Source: Bradyrhizobium lablabi
Lineage (GTDB): Bacteria > Pseudomonadota > Alphaproteobacteria > Rhizobiales > Xanthobacteraceae
Assembly: GCF_900141755.1 (NCBI RefSeq)
Contig: NZ_LT670844.1
Location: 6,854,501 to 6,918,500, forward strand
Reading direction: 5' to 3'
DNA length: 64,000 nucleotides
The position numbers and the translations under genes are program-made. Each line of letters begins with the position of its first letter. The stretch's first letter is position 1. The notes beneath the pieces were generated by a model. The model saw only the letters and a list, made by a program, of their open reading frames with translations, did no database searches and was not told the DNA's origin. This document shows, in pieces, positions 37,631 to 45,243 of the stretch.

Positions 37631-37998
37631 TGGCCAAATTGAAGGTTGGGTATCTAAAACGGGTTTTGTTAGCAAGGACTCGTGAAGGACTCGTAAGCGC
37701 TGAGCCCAAGGCAAGGTGGACGATCGTCTTAACAGGCAGTTTACGATCGGGGATCGCTTGGCTTTTTTGACTCATGGTTCGTTTGACTTATGCAGAGGTC
37801 AACTTCATCGCTCACTCCTCTCGATCGGGTCCGTGGTCACGCAAGATGCCACGAGCCTGCACGTTGCGGGCTTGAACGGTGCTGGGTGCGCTTTGGTTCC
37901 ACCGCGGCGCGGTCTGTTATTCAAGGTTTCCACACGCAGCCTGGCGCCAGGGAATATTTTGCAGAGAGCCGCGCGCCGTCGAGGGAAGGAGTTTCTCC
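37631..37998. other. Intergenic region between pyk and the Crp-like gene
   Basis: About 370 bases without a supported gene. No convincing terminator was found after pyk, and the promoter of the Crp-like gene is presumed here. Confidence 0.4.
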
Positions 37999-38775
37999 AT
38001 GATGGAACACCCTCCCAGGGTTGGTAATCGATTGTTAGCTGCACTGCCGCGAGAAGATTTCGGTTTGCTCGCTCCTTACCTCCCGAACGTATCGCTTGAA
38101 CAAGACGCAGTGCTGCTGCGATCGGGAGATCGAATTGAACAGGTCTATTTTCCCCACAGCGGGACGATCTCGTTCATGCTCGACATGCCGAATGGACAAA
38201 CAGTAGCGACCGCGGCCATCGGGCATGAGGGAGCCGTCGGCATGCTATCAGTGCTGGAACCCTCCCGCTCTCCCGTTACGGCGGTCGTACGCGTGGCCGG
38301 GATCGCCTCGCGGATTTCCGCATCGCGATTTCATGCAGCCTTTAGCCAGAGTGGCGCCATCAGACATGCGGTCCAGACCCACGCGAGGGCGCTGCTAATG
38401 CAGTTCCAGCATGTGGCCGCATGCAATGCACTGCACTCCGTCGAAGCCCGCATGGCCCGGTGGTTGCTCCACATCCACGATCGAATTGATGGTGACGTCT
38501 TACCGCTGACGCAAGAGGCGCTTTCGCAGTTGCTTGGAGTACGACGAACGACTGTGACGCATGTTGTGCGCAAGCTCCGGATGTCGCGCGCTATCCGATC
38601 TGATCGGCGGGGCCTGGTCGAGATTGACAGACCGCGGCTCGAAGAAGCGACATGCGAATGCTACGAGGTTATGCGCCGCAGATTCGATCAGATATTTCCG
38701 CCAGAAACAAATGAATCCTCGCACTCAGACTGCGCCAATGCGCAAAACTACCGGCTGTGTGTACCGAAAACCTAG
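37999..38775 (+). CDS. Crp/Fnr-family regulator, 3' end altered by an insertion sequence
   Basis: 258 residues, ATG 37999 (GGAAGGAG eight bases upstream; a second ATG follows directly). The cyclic-nucleotide-binding-like domain is seen in LPNVSLEQDAVLLRSGDRIEQVYFPHSGTISFML, and the helix-turn-helix in LTQEALSQLLGVRRTTVTHVVRKLRMSRAIRSDRRGLVEI. No FNR-type iron-sulfur Cys cluster is apparent, and the arrangement resembles small Crp-like proteins common in bradyrhizobia. The last residues (CVPKT) and the stop codon are encoded by the left inverted repeat of the IS at 38756, so the native C-terminus has been replaced. The DNA-binding part is intact and may still work. Confidence 0.82.
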   Translation: MMEHPPRVGNRLLAALPREDFGLLAPYLPNVSLEQDAVLLRSGDRIEQVYFPHSGTISFMLDMPNGQTVATAAIGHEGAVGMLSVLEPSRSPVTAVVRVAGIASRISASRFHAAFSQSGAIRHAVQTHARALLMQFQHVAACNALHSVEARMARWLLHIHDRIDGDVLPLTQEALSQLLGVRRTTVTHVVRKLRMSRAIRSDRRGLVEIDRPRLEEATCECYEVMRRRFDQIFPPETNESSHSDCANAQNYRLCVPKT

Positions 38776-39837
38776 ACCCGGGCGTAGTGATGATGAAGCC
38801 CGCCGAGTATCGCGTGCGAACTGATGATTCCAGTGCGCTGAACCGGGCGAGAGACCGGCGCATCTTTATTCAGTGACCGATGTGTTCTGATGTCGTTGTA
38901 GTAACAAGCATAGGATCGCAAGGTCCGGCGCAGATGCGCCTCACCAAAAACGATGATATGATCCAGGCACTCGCGGCGGATCGACCCGATCAGCCGTTCG
39001 GCAAAGCCATTCTGCCACGGCGAGGCTGGTGCGGTAGGTTTGTCCCGGATGCCCATGGCGCGCAATCGGCGTGTGACGACGGCACCATAGATGCGATCCC
39101 GATCGCGGATGAGGTATTTTGGGGCATCATCCCAAGGAAACGCCTCGGTCATTTGACGCGCAATCCAATCCGATGTCGGGTTTGTAGTGACATTAATCCA
39201 GGCGAGGTCTCTGCGGTCGAGGCGGACGATCACGAAGGCGTAGAGCAGGCTAAAGCCAATGGTCGGAACAACGAACAAATCCATCGCGGCAATGTCCGGC
39301 GCGTGGTTACACAGGAACGTTCGCCATTCCTGGCTTGGCGATCCACGGCGCTTGACCATGTACTTGGCGACGCTGGATTGGGCCACCTCAAACCCGAGCT
39401 TGAGGAGTTCTCCGTGAATGCGTGGCGCGCCCCAAAGCGGATTTTCGATGCTCATCCGCCGGATCAGCGCGCGCAGATCCGCCTCGATCTGCGGCCGCCC
39501 TCCCAATGATCGTGACTTCCAGCGCCAGTAGCTGCGAAAACCAGCCCGATGCCAACGCACAAGGGTCTCGGGACGGATAATCGTGAGGACCTTTAGGATT
39601 GATGGAAGCCAGCGATATAGCTGGACGAGGAACCAGCGATCACTGTTTGCGAGTTGGACGCGGCCACGCAACTTGCGCCGCAAAACAATCAACTGATGTC
39701 GGAGCGCCGCATTCTCAGCCGCAAGCCGGATCTTCGACTTGAATGGCGAGGCCAAAATCCCCAGGACGAAACACAGTAGCCCGATCATTCCCCTAGCTTA
39801 GGTGATTCCGTCACGTCATCGGTTTTCGGTACACACA
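38756..39837 (-). mobile_element. Insertion sequence with 17-bp perfect inverted repeats (1082 bp)
   Basis: TGTGTGTACCGAAAACC at 38756-38772 is the exact reverse complement of GGTTTTCGGTACACACA at 39821-39837. The element encodes one integrase-core transposase on the minus strand. No target-site duplication is visible (left flank CCGGC, right flank ATGGG), so flanking DNA was probably lost after insertion. A related but separate fragment lies at 59956-60390. Confidence 0.88.
38772..39788 (-). CDS. Integrase-core (rve, DDE) transposase of the IS element
   Basis: 338 residues. The N-terminal part (AENAALRHQLIVLRRKLRGRVQLANSDR) is helical and basic. The rve catalytic core has Asp in IAAMDLFVVPT, Asp in YLIRDRDRIYG and Glu in AERLIGSIRRECLDHIIVFGEAHLRR, i.e. 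a complete DDE triad, with TAPASPWQNGFAERL between the last two. Single-ORF elements of this kind are often grouped near IS3/IS481; I cannot assign the exact family. Intact, so possibly active. Its stop lies in the left inverted repeat. Confidence 0.88.
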   Translation of the reverse strand: MIGLLCFVLGILASPFKSKIRLAAENAALRHQLIVLRRKLRGRVQLANSDRWFLVQLYRWLPSILKVLTIIRPETLVRWHRAGFRSYWRWKSRSLGGRPQIEADLRALIRRMSIENPLWGAPRIHGELLKLGFEVAQSSVAKYMVKRRGSPSQEWRTFLCNHAPDIAAMDLFVVPTIGFSLLYAFVIVRLDRRDLAWINVTTNPTSDWIARQMTEAFPWDDAPKYLIRDRDRIYGAVVTRRLRAMGIRDKPTAPASPWQNGFAERLIGSIRRECLDHIIVFGEAHLRRTLRSYACYYNDIRTHRSLNKDAPVSRPVQRTGIISSHAILGGLHHHYARV

Positions 39838-40107
39838 ATGGGTTACGTCGAACAAACCGGCCAGGCACTCGCCGTCACCCGGGTTCGTCGCAGCGCGGTC
39901 TGGGACACGGTTCAATTTGCCGCAAACGGCATCATTTTCGTGCTGCTCGGCGAACAACTTCCGCAGATCGTCACCGGCGCGGCGCAGGTGGTTCGCGAGA
40001 CCGGGCACCATGAGCCGGTCTGGCTGTTGATTTATGTCGTCGCTATCAATTGCGCCCTTGCGGCATTGCGATTCCTATGGGTCTGGACCTCGCTCCGACC
40101 CCCGGCA
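39838..40107 (+). pseudogene. Truncated Na+/H+ antiporter (CPA1-type) fragment
   Basis: Directly after the right end of the IS the frame reads MGYVEQTGQALAVTRVRRSAVWDTVQFAANGIIFVLLGEQLPQIV...VWLLIYVVAINCALAALRFLWVWTS, matching an internal portion of CPA1 sodium/proton antiporters (WDTVQFAANGIIFVLLGEQLP). The N-terminal part is missing because of the IS, and the C-terminal part ends at a long perfect hairpin. About 90 of some 550 expected residues remain, so it is not functional. Confidence 0.75.
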
Positions 40108-40142
40108 AGTCATGGTCTAAGTCCATGACTTAGACCATGACT
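40108..40142. repeat. Perfect 15-bp inverted repeat with 5-base loop
   Basis: AGTCATGGTCTAAGT - CCATG - ACTTAGACCATGACT. It sits where the antiporter fragment loses similarity to its family. It has no T-run on either side. It may mark an excision or fusion point, or act as a terminator. Confidence 0.75.
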
Positions 40143-40263
40143 AAGGGCATGCTTATGCTGCCGCGCCGATAGTGCACCTTGCGCGCCGGCGGTTGTGGCT
40201 TGGCCTTGAACTTCGCTCGCCAATTGCCGAACGCGTTGCGGTAGGTCGGTCGTCCTCCGGGAT

Positions 40264-41196
40264 TCACTTTTGTCGTGACTTTGCGGACGACCGAACGGAT
40301 CGCGCATCCAAAGCATCAGGGGTTCCTCCTTTGGTGCGAATGAAATGCAGCAGCGCATTGACCCGCGGCATTCGCAATCGGTCGATAGGCACCATCGTCT
40401 TGATCCAGAGATCTGGCACAGGAAAATCCGGCAGCGGCACCACTACAGAACCTCTGCGGATCTCCGGGAGCGCTACGTAGTTGCTCAAAAGCGCGATGCC
40501 GAGATCCGTCTTGGCGGCCTCAAGCAGCACGCTCATGTCATTGGCGGACATTCGAGGATGAACGGTGACCGTCATCACGCCGTTGCCGCTCAGGAATGGC
40601 CAACTCGGGCCCGTGGGTTGGTAGACCAAGCAGCGGTGCTCCTCGAGCTGGCGCGGGTGGTCGAGCCGGGGATACGATGACAAATATTGTCTACTCGCGA
40701 AAAGACTTCGACGCTGCGGCCATAGAAATTCGTCGGCCACATTGTCAAAACTCGCCGGAAACGCCATGACGGCGATGTCGATCCCTTCTGCGGCGGGATT
40801 CATCGGCCCGTCGAGCAGCAAGACTTCCATATCGATGTCAGGGTGAAGCTCGGCGAATTCTCGAACGAGTGCGTTGAGGCGGAGAAATCCGAGCGTTGTA
40901 GGGACCTTTATCCTGATCGGGCCGGTCAATCGCCGTACTCCCTTGCGCAATTCGCTCAAGGCCTGATCGTGCGCGGCGATTGCGGCGATGATCCGCTCCA
41001 GATGGTGCTCTCCGTCGGCGCTCAAGACAACCTTGCGGGTAGAGCGGTGAAACAGCGTCGTGCCCACGATCCGCTCGAGCTGCGTGACGCGCTTGGTGAT
41101 GACCGAGGGCACGAGATCGAGCTTCTGCGCAGCAGCGCTGAAGCTTCCCGCTTTCGCGACGGCAACGAAGGCGCGCATCGAGGCGATCGTATCCAT
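40264..41196 (-). CDS. LysR-family transcriptional regulator
   Basis: 310 residues. The N-terminal helix-turn-helix is MDTIASMRAFVAVAKAGSFSAAAQKLDLVPSVITKRVTQLERIVGTTLFHRSTRKV, followed by a LysR substrate-binding domain (GPIRIKVPTTLGFLRLNALVREFAELHPDIDMEVLL...). The Pro-Ser-Val-Ile-Thr-Lys recognition helix resembles the DsdC/CrgA-like group in which Lys replaces Arg. No adjacent divergent gene survives as a target, because the upstream side is a block of small genes on the same strand. The regulated function is unknown. Confidence 0.88.
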   Translation of the reverse strand: MDTIASMRAFVAVAKAGSFSAAAQKLDLVPSVITKRVTQLERIVGTTLFHRSTRKVVLSADGEHHLERIIAAIAAHDQALSELRKGVRRLTGPIRIKVPTTLGFLRLNALVREFAELHPDIDMEVLLLDGPMNPAAEGIDIAVMAFPASFDNVADEFLWPQRRSLFASRQYLSSYPRLDHPRQLEEHRCLVYQPTGPSWPFLSGNGVMTVTVHPRMSANDMSVLLEAAKTDLGIALLSNYVALPEIRRGSVVVPLPDFPVPDLWIKTMVPIDRLRMPRVNALLHFIRTKGGTPDALDARSVRSSAKSRQK

Positions 41197-41301
41197 TCTT
41201 CACGATTCACGAAAACTGAACCGTCGACAAGCGCCTTTTTCCGTTCAATTGGCGCGACTAGCTTCCCAGCAATGCCGCGGCACTGGATTTCGGTTCTGCG
41301 G

Positions 41302-41634
41302 CTATTCATCGCCACTAGCGAATTCAGGAGAATCTAGCGTGGCCAACTCTACAACCATTCCTCGCGAATCCATGTCCGCTGATTCAACGGCTGCGGGGTC
41401 GAGATCGGTCGCTGTACATCGCATAACTTCGTCGACTAAACCCGTAAAGCGTCGGATTACTGTTTCGATCATGCCGAGTCCACGAATTTTGCGGACTGAA
41501 GCACAAGCTGCTGCGGCGCTTCCAGCCGATCTTAGCGGCCTGGAAGACTCTAGCGCAGCCCCGCAGACCGTGCAGACCGCGTTACCCGTATGCGATACCG
41601 ATGGCAAACTGAGCAGCGTCGAGTTGGGGATCAT
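41302..41634 (-). CDS. Hypothetical protein with CxxC motif, possibly degenerate
   Basis: 110 residues. The first third (SVSHTGNAVCTVCGAALESS) is clearly related, also at DNA level, to the small zinc-ribbon-like gene at 43757-43936 (HTGHAPCKVCGATLESW). The remainder differs and may be frame-altered. It begins 15 bases after the stop of the gene at 41650-41826, so it may be cotranscribed. Weak support as a functional gene. Confidence 0.4.
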   Translation of the reverse strand: MIPNSTLLSLPSVSHTGNAVCTVCGAALESSRPLRSAGSAAAACASVRKIRGLGMIETVIRRFTGLVDEVMRCTATDLDPAAVESADMDSRGMVVELATLDSPEFASGDE

Positions 41635-41649
41635 TCCATTTCTTAGAAC

Positions 41650-41826
41650 TCATTTAGTTTTCCCCTGCCAGCCCTCGGAATGTTTGCCGATCCACTCGGC
41701 GGCCTGTTGTTCGGTGGCGAAACCCTTGACTACTTCCGTCTCACCATCGGGCCAAAGAACATCGACCACCCAGCCAAATCCGGGATTACCTTTTCGCGCC
41801 ACGAAAGCGGGTCGGTATTCGGACAT
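41650..41826 (-). CDS. Small hypothetical protein (58 aa)
   Basis: MSEYRPAFVARKGNPGFGWVV begins a compact 58-residue protein that continues with VLWPDGETEVVKGFATEQQAAEWIGKHSEGW. The mix of beta-strand-like and helical segments and the balanced composition argue for a real gene. The pattern recalls short rhizobial proteins ending in an AAEWI helix. Its start codon lies six bases after the 34-bp repeated leader at 41832-41865. Function unknown. Confidence 0.6.
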   Translation of the reverse strand: MSEYRPAFVARKGNPGFGWVVDVLWPDGETEVVKGFATEQQAAEWIGKHSEGWQGKTK

Positions 41827-41831
41827 CTCGC

Positions 41832-41865
41832 GAATATGCGCCTACGGCGCGCCGGTTCAAGCCGG
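41832..41865 (-). repeat. 34-bp repeated leader upstream of a small gene, copy A
   Basis: Plus-strand sequence GAATATGCGCCTACGGCG continuing CGCCGGTTCAAGCCGG; it recurs at 43942-43975 with one mismatch. On the minus strand both copies end six bases before a start codon, and both contain a CCGG-CTTGAA-CCGG mini-hairpin. Confidence 0.75.
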
Positions 41866-42023
41866 TCGTCTGACAACAATCAAACCGACCGACCGCAACC
41901 TGGGTCGACGGCAATACTGCACCTGCGAAAGCCGCTCGTGAGGGCTTGGCTATTGCACGTCCGGTGGTATTCGCGGCGTCAGCTGGCCGCTTCTGGATCT
42001 CGCAAGAGCGCCAGGGGGTGATC

Positions 42024-42326
42024 TCACGGTTTAAATTTATCGATTTCCGCCGCGATATCGTCCTCAGTAGCCTTTTCAGCGGTGATCAGTTCCTGCAAAA
42101 GGCCGCGCCGAAAATCACGCTCCGCTGTTTCCATCAGCCCGGCCACCAAATCTTCTGGCACTCGGTTGAGAGCAGCGTCTTGATAGATTTCGGAGTTGAC
42201 CGAATAAGTGAAGCCATTTGCCGGGATGCCGTCGATAAAAATGCGAACCATCCAGCCGGTTAACGTCGGTATCGCGCGAATTTCGTAAACCCTGCCGCCG
42301 TGTTCGAAGGTCGTTGTCTTAGTCAT
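42024..42326 (-). CDS. Hypothetical protein (100 aa)
   Basis: Started at ATG 42326 with GGAGGAGAG upstream, giving MTKTTTFEHGGRVYEIRAIPT; the longer frame to 42398 has no supporting site. A beta-rich first half (VYEIRAIPTLTGWMVRIFIDGIPAN) is followed by a helical, acidic second half (DLVAGLMETAERDFRRGLLQELITAEKATEDDIAAEIDKF). No domain is recognised. It is the last member of the tightly packed leftward run of small genes. Confidence 0.68.
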   Translation of the reverse strand: MTKTTTFEHGGRVYEIRAIPTLTGWMVRIFIDGIPANGFTYSVNSEIYQDAALNRVPEDLVAGLMETAERDFRRGLLQELITAEKATEDDIAAEIDKFKP

Positions 42327-42413
42327 CGCACTCTCCTCCAGACTGCCATGGCCAGCACCCGCGCAAACGCACGAAGCTCCCCAGCGGGGAATCAGCAAAT
42401 CAGCAGACCACGC

Positions 42414-42623
42414 CTAACCTTCAGGGAACAGCTTGTCGGTCGCTTTGTCCAAACGCTTCTCCTTGCCGCGCGCATCCGACAAATGACCAACTAGGTCGCC
42501 ATTCAACTTGTAAATGTTCGAACCCTTAAGATCGTAAAGCTTTTGACCTTTGAGGCCGAAGACTGCGTCGCCCGTGACCACGCCGACATGGACGCCTTTG
42601 CTGCTGAATATATTGCCGTTCAC
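42414..42623 (-). CDS. Small hypothetical protein with GxKGQKLYDLKG pattern (69 aa)
   Basis: Started at GTG 42623, which has AGGAGG six bases upstream. The sequence VNGNIFSSKGVHVGVVTGDAV continues FGLKGQKLYDLKGSNIYKLNGDLVGHLSDARGKEKRLDKATDKLFPEG. Repeated short beta-hairpin units (GV.V...G..., LKGQKLYDLKG, LNGDLVGHL) suggest a small beta-meander. No family name known to me. Part of the small-gene run; 80 bases separate it from the upstream member. Confidence 0.68.
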   Translation of the reverse strand: MNGNIFSSKGVHVGVVTGDAVFGLKGQKLYDLKGSNIYKLNGDLVGHLSDARGKEKRLDKATDKLFPEG

Positions 42624-42703
42624 GACCGACCTCCTATCGAGGTGCCCCACGGCAAAGGCTGCGCTTGTTGGGCTGCGATAGCGAGACAAATCGCGCGCTC
42701 CGG

Positions 42704-42916
42704 CTATTTCCCCTTCGCCTTCTCCCACGGCTTCCCGGTGACAAGGCTTGCCCGATATTCCGGATCGGTCGCGTATCGCTCGGCCTTTTCCTTGCCGGGA
42801 AAATGTCTCACCGGAATGGCGTTCCACTTCACGGTCCACCATCCTTCAGGCGGCCCAAGTGGCCCAGGTTCTATCGGCACCACCTCATAAGCTTCGTTGG
42901 GATCGTCGTCGGTCAC
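42704..42916 (-). CDS. Small hypothetical protein (70 aa)
   Basis: GTG start at 42916, with GTGA overlapping the stop of the preceding gene (four-base overlap). The sequence has PPEGWWTVKWNAIPVRHFPGKEKAERYATDPEYRASLVTGKPWEKAKGK, an aromatic strand segment and a helical tail, and an acidic N-terminus. The coupled arrangement supports it as a real gene. Function unknown. Confidence 0.6.
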   Translation of the reverse strand: MTDDDPNEAYEVVPIEPGPLGPPEGWWTVKWNAIPVRHFPGKEKAERYATDPEYRASLVTGKPWEKAKGK

Positions 42917-43095
42917 TTCCGTCGAAGCTCCACCTCTCGCGCCAACCGCTCGGCCCTCAACCGCTCGCGATTGTCGTTGAATGCCGTTTGCGCGGCGGTC
43001 TGATCAGCCATGGCCTCCCGAGCGTCGGCCTTTTTCGCCGCGTTACGAATTTCATCGCGCGTTTCGCGCTCGGCTGCAGTGAGGCGAGACATCAT
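42913..43095 (-). CDS. Small charged helical protein (60 aa)
   Basis: MMSRLTAAERETRDEIRNAAK... almost entirely helical, rich in Arg, Glu and Ala, probably a coiled coil. Its stop overlaps the start of the next gene by four bases. Two tandem ATGs; either could be used. No function suggested. Confidence 0.55.
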   Translation of the reverse strand: MMSRLTAAERETRDEIRNAAKKADAREAMADQTAAQTAFNDNRERLRAERLAREVELRRK

Positions 43096-43131
43096 TTCTT
43101 CACTTTCAGTCCGAGCTCGACGAGCGCCGGA

Positions 43132-43320
43132 TCAAATCAGTCTGCGATGCCTCGCAATCTTTCTCAATGGAAGCCTCAGTGTGTTTGCCCGGCGGCGTAC
43201 CGCAAAAGTGGTCCGGTTTAGAGCCTTGGCAATAGTGTCGACGCTGTTCGCACTCAGGACGAGCGCTCGGAGCTCTTTGTCCTGCTCCGGGGTCCAAGGC
43301 GCTCGTGGCGTCCCGGTCAT
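43132..43320 (-). CDS. Small Myb/SANT-like helix-turn-helix protein (62 aa)
   Basis: MTGTPRAPWTPEQDKELRAL opens a three-helix pattern typical of Myb/SANT-like or GcrA-like modules (W.xxQDxxL...LVLSANSVDTIAKALNRTTFAVRRRANTLRL). This suggests a minimal DNA-binding protein. Its ATG overlaps the stop of the upstream gene (ATGA). Confidence 0.65.
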   Translation of the reverse strand: MTGTPRAPWTPEQDKELRALVLSANSVDTIAKALNRTTFAVRRRANTLRLPLRKIARHRRLI

Positions 43321-43586
43321 TTCCGCTTCGCCACATCAGACCAATTTCGGGTGAGGTTTCCGACCAACAGTCTCCCCATCACATCCTCCACTTCTTTGCT
43401 AAGCGCGATGTATTGCTCGCGGAGACTTTTCAATCTCTTCCGGTCTTCGTCTGTAGCGCTTCCATCTTGGATGGACTGGTATATCTCCGCCATCTGCTCG
43501 CTGACGTTTTGTTTCGCGTTCAAAAACCTATCGATCGCGAATTGAGCCGCATCAAGCTGGGGATCGTCCCATTTCTTCGAAGTCAT
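43317..43586 (-). CDS. Hypothetical helical protein (89 aa)
   Basis: MTSKKWDDPQLDAAQFAIDR then a long heptad-like helical stretch (NVSEQMAEIYQSIQDGSATDEDRKRLKSLREQYIALSKEVEDVMGRLLVGNL). It is the first member of the run and overlaps the Myb-like gene by four bases. Possible coiled-coil; function unknown. Confidence 0.62.
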   Translation of the reverse strand: MTSKKWDDPQLDAAQFAIDRFLNAKQNVSEQMAEIYQSIQDGSATDEDRKRLKSLREQYIALSKEVEDVMGRLLVGNLTRNWSDVAKRK

Positions 43587-43756
43587 CTGATACTCCGCTT
43601 CGCCCTCAGCCCACGCTTGACAAGACTGCCCGCGCTCGCTCGTTTCAGTGCTTCGTCCGCGACACGTCCCGACGGTGACGGGCGCTCGGCGCTATTCGCT
43701 TGGCATACCCTTCATGCCAATGTCGGCTAATATCTTCGCAATTTTCTCCGTAGGTT

Positions 43757-43936
43757 TTAGGCTTTCCAGTCTGGACGTTTAACCAGCTCGAATGTGGGAA
43801 CATGGGTGGTTCCCAACCAAGACTCTAGCGTAGCCCCGCAGACTTTACAGGGTGCGTGACCGGTGTGCGGTACCAAGAACTTTGTTTCAGTGCGTTTGTA
43901 CTCAGCACCGCAATCGCATTGGACGATTGTCGTCAT
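43757..43936 (-). CDS. Small zinc-ribbon-like protein (59 aa)
   Basis: MTTIVQCDCGAEYKRTETKF continues LVPHTGHAPCKVCGATLESWLGTTHVPTFELVKRPDWKA. Two cysteine pairs (CDC and CKVC) spaced by about 24 residues suggest a small zinc ribbon. The start codon follows the second copy of the 34-bp leader by six bases. The related but altered gene at 41302-41634 shares the second Cys pair. Such mini zinc-ribbon proteins are common in bradyrhizobia; function unknown. Confidence 0.65.
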   Translation of the reverse strand: MTTIVQCDCGAEYKRTETKFLVPHTGHAPCKVCGATLESWLGTTHVPTFELVKRPDWKA

Positions 43937-43941
43937 TCTCA

Positions 43942-43975
43942 GAATATGCGCCTATGGCGCGCCGGTTCAAGCCGG
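43942..43975 (-). repeat. 34-bp repeated leader upstream of a small gene, copy B
   Basis: Same as 41832-41865 apart from T for C at one position (CCTATGG versus CCTACGG). It ends six bases before the start of the zinc-ribbon-like gene on the minus strand. Confidence 0.75.
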
Positions 43976-44046
43976 AATCAGCTGCCCTCGAAAGTGGATT
44001 GACCCGGCGAGTGGCACAAAACCGGGGCGGCGGGGTTTGCATCGTA

Positions 44047-44246
44047 TGCCCTCGTTGCAGGAGCCCCACACCGCGGCCAGCGTAAATAAGCTCCCGATCG
44101 CGGACTTTGAGAATATGTCGCTGGTCTATTCGACCGTGACGATGCGTGAGGAAGCGGGCCCTGAAATGCCGGTTCTGCCGGACGCCGCGGTACTGGCCCC
44201 GATGATCAAAGCTGACGAAACTGCGCTTCCGCAGAGCTGCCCGTGA
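44047..44246 (+). pseudogene. Decayed relative of the small secreted protein at 51907
   Basis: The frame MPSLQEPHTAASVNKLPIAD followed by FENMSLVYS matches the second half of the 69-residue protein at 51907-52116 (MPSLQELHTVAGVKKLPNQEIEDQSLIFPS). The signal-peptide half is absent and an unrelated tail follows. It is one of three copies of this family in the window. Confidence 0.6.
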
Positions 44247-44423
44247 GGCTTGGTGCCAATGTGATCGTTTTCGCACTGCGCTGCAATCCAATGCGGTGAC
44301 TAAGTCGATACAAACGCTGCACGCAAAAAGCAGACAAGACGCTGTTAAAGCCGTCGAGCAACGGATCGACGACGCGCTTGCGCCGAAAAAGCGGCGGCTT
44401 GTGAAGCCGCGTTGACGAAGCGA

Positions 44424-44663
44424 CTAATCAAATGCAACGCCGATCCGGCGTGCCTTCCGCCAAACGACGTGACAGTGGTGATTGCTGTGCTCGACGTTGA
44501 TCACAAGATCGAATGAACTAGGAATGCCGATTTGGCTTTCGACCTCAAGATTCGCACCGCCAACCGACATATTGCGGACCAAGCAGTCGATCCCGGAGCC
44601 GTCGAACGAGATTGTCCCGGCCCTTATGGCATTCTGGCGTTGGGTGTCGCGATCGTGGTCCAT
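44424..44663 (-). CDS. PilZ-domain protein
   Basis: 79 residues. The RxxxR motif is RDTQR near the N-terminus and the (D/N)xSxxG motif is NMSVGGANLEV, followed by a beta-barrel pattern and the usual VVWRKARRIGVAFD end. Both c-di-GMP-binding motifs are present, so it may be a small c-di-GMP receptor. It is a stand-alone PilZ domain, monocistronic, with no obvious partner nearby. Confidence 0.85.
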   Translation of the reverse strand: MDHDRDTQRQNAIRAGTISFDGSGIDCLVRNMSVGGANLEVESQIGIPSSFDLVINVEHSNHHCHVVWRKARRIGVAFD

Positions 44664-44924
44664 CAGAACCCCCTTATGCCAAAGCGTTCAAACTTTCCCT
44701 AAGTAGGCCACTCGCATTTTATGCTCGTGGCAACGATCACGGTTATCCAATTAGATGTTCGAGAGCCTTCCACAAGACCACGCTAGTAGCACTCTCGTTG
44801 GGAAAGTCTCATTGAGCCACTTCATGGAAGCATTTGTGCGCTTCTCTCAACCCAATAGATACGACCGGTTTCAGGCTCATAAAAGTATTGCGTTGCAACA
44901 ATGCCGTTAAGAGAGACGCATACC

Positions 44925-45077
44925 ATGCCATGGAAAACCCCGGAAGATTACGACCGCACGAACGTCCGTTACATCCGGCGGCGGCGTAATCGGCTTGTCT
45001 ATCGGAGAACAGCCAAGGCGGCCGCACTGCTAGTCATCGCGGCGCTAATCGTGTTCGCCTGTGCGCGAAGCGGATAG
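44925..45077 (+). CDS. Small basic membrane peptide (50 aa)
   Basis: MPWKTPEDYDRTNVRYIRRR then RNRLVYRRTAKAAALLVIAALIVFACARSG. A strongly basic N-terminal half and one C-terminal transmembrane helix (about residues 32-47), with positive-inside orientation. GAGAG lies about 12 bases upstream of the ATG. Likely a small inner-membrane protein; function unknown. Confidence 0.55.
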   Translation: MPWKTPEDYDRTNVRYIRRRRNRLVYRRTAKAAALLVIAALIVFACARSG

Positions 45078-45166
45078 GATGGTTTTACAAGGTCAGTTAG
45101 CTAGCGAGAGATCGCGCAAAAATGTGTGGCCTCATGGCCCGTTGGCGACGCAATAAAGACATCCCG

Positions 45167-45210
45167 CAATGTCCGTTCTTTGGTCGCTATCAGGGGGAAA
45201 GCGGACCTAG
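45167..45210. repeat. Degenerate dispersed palindrome, copy 7
   Basis: CAATGTCCG...AAAGCGGAC with an enlarged loop (about 25 bases). The outer stem GTCCG.T/A.GCGGAC is recognisable. Confidence 0.4.
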
Positions 45211-45243
45211 CGCGAACATCCTCAAACTATCGCGAATGACCCA

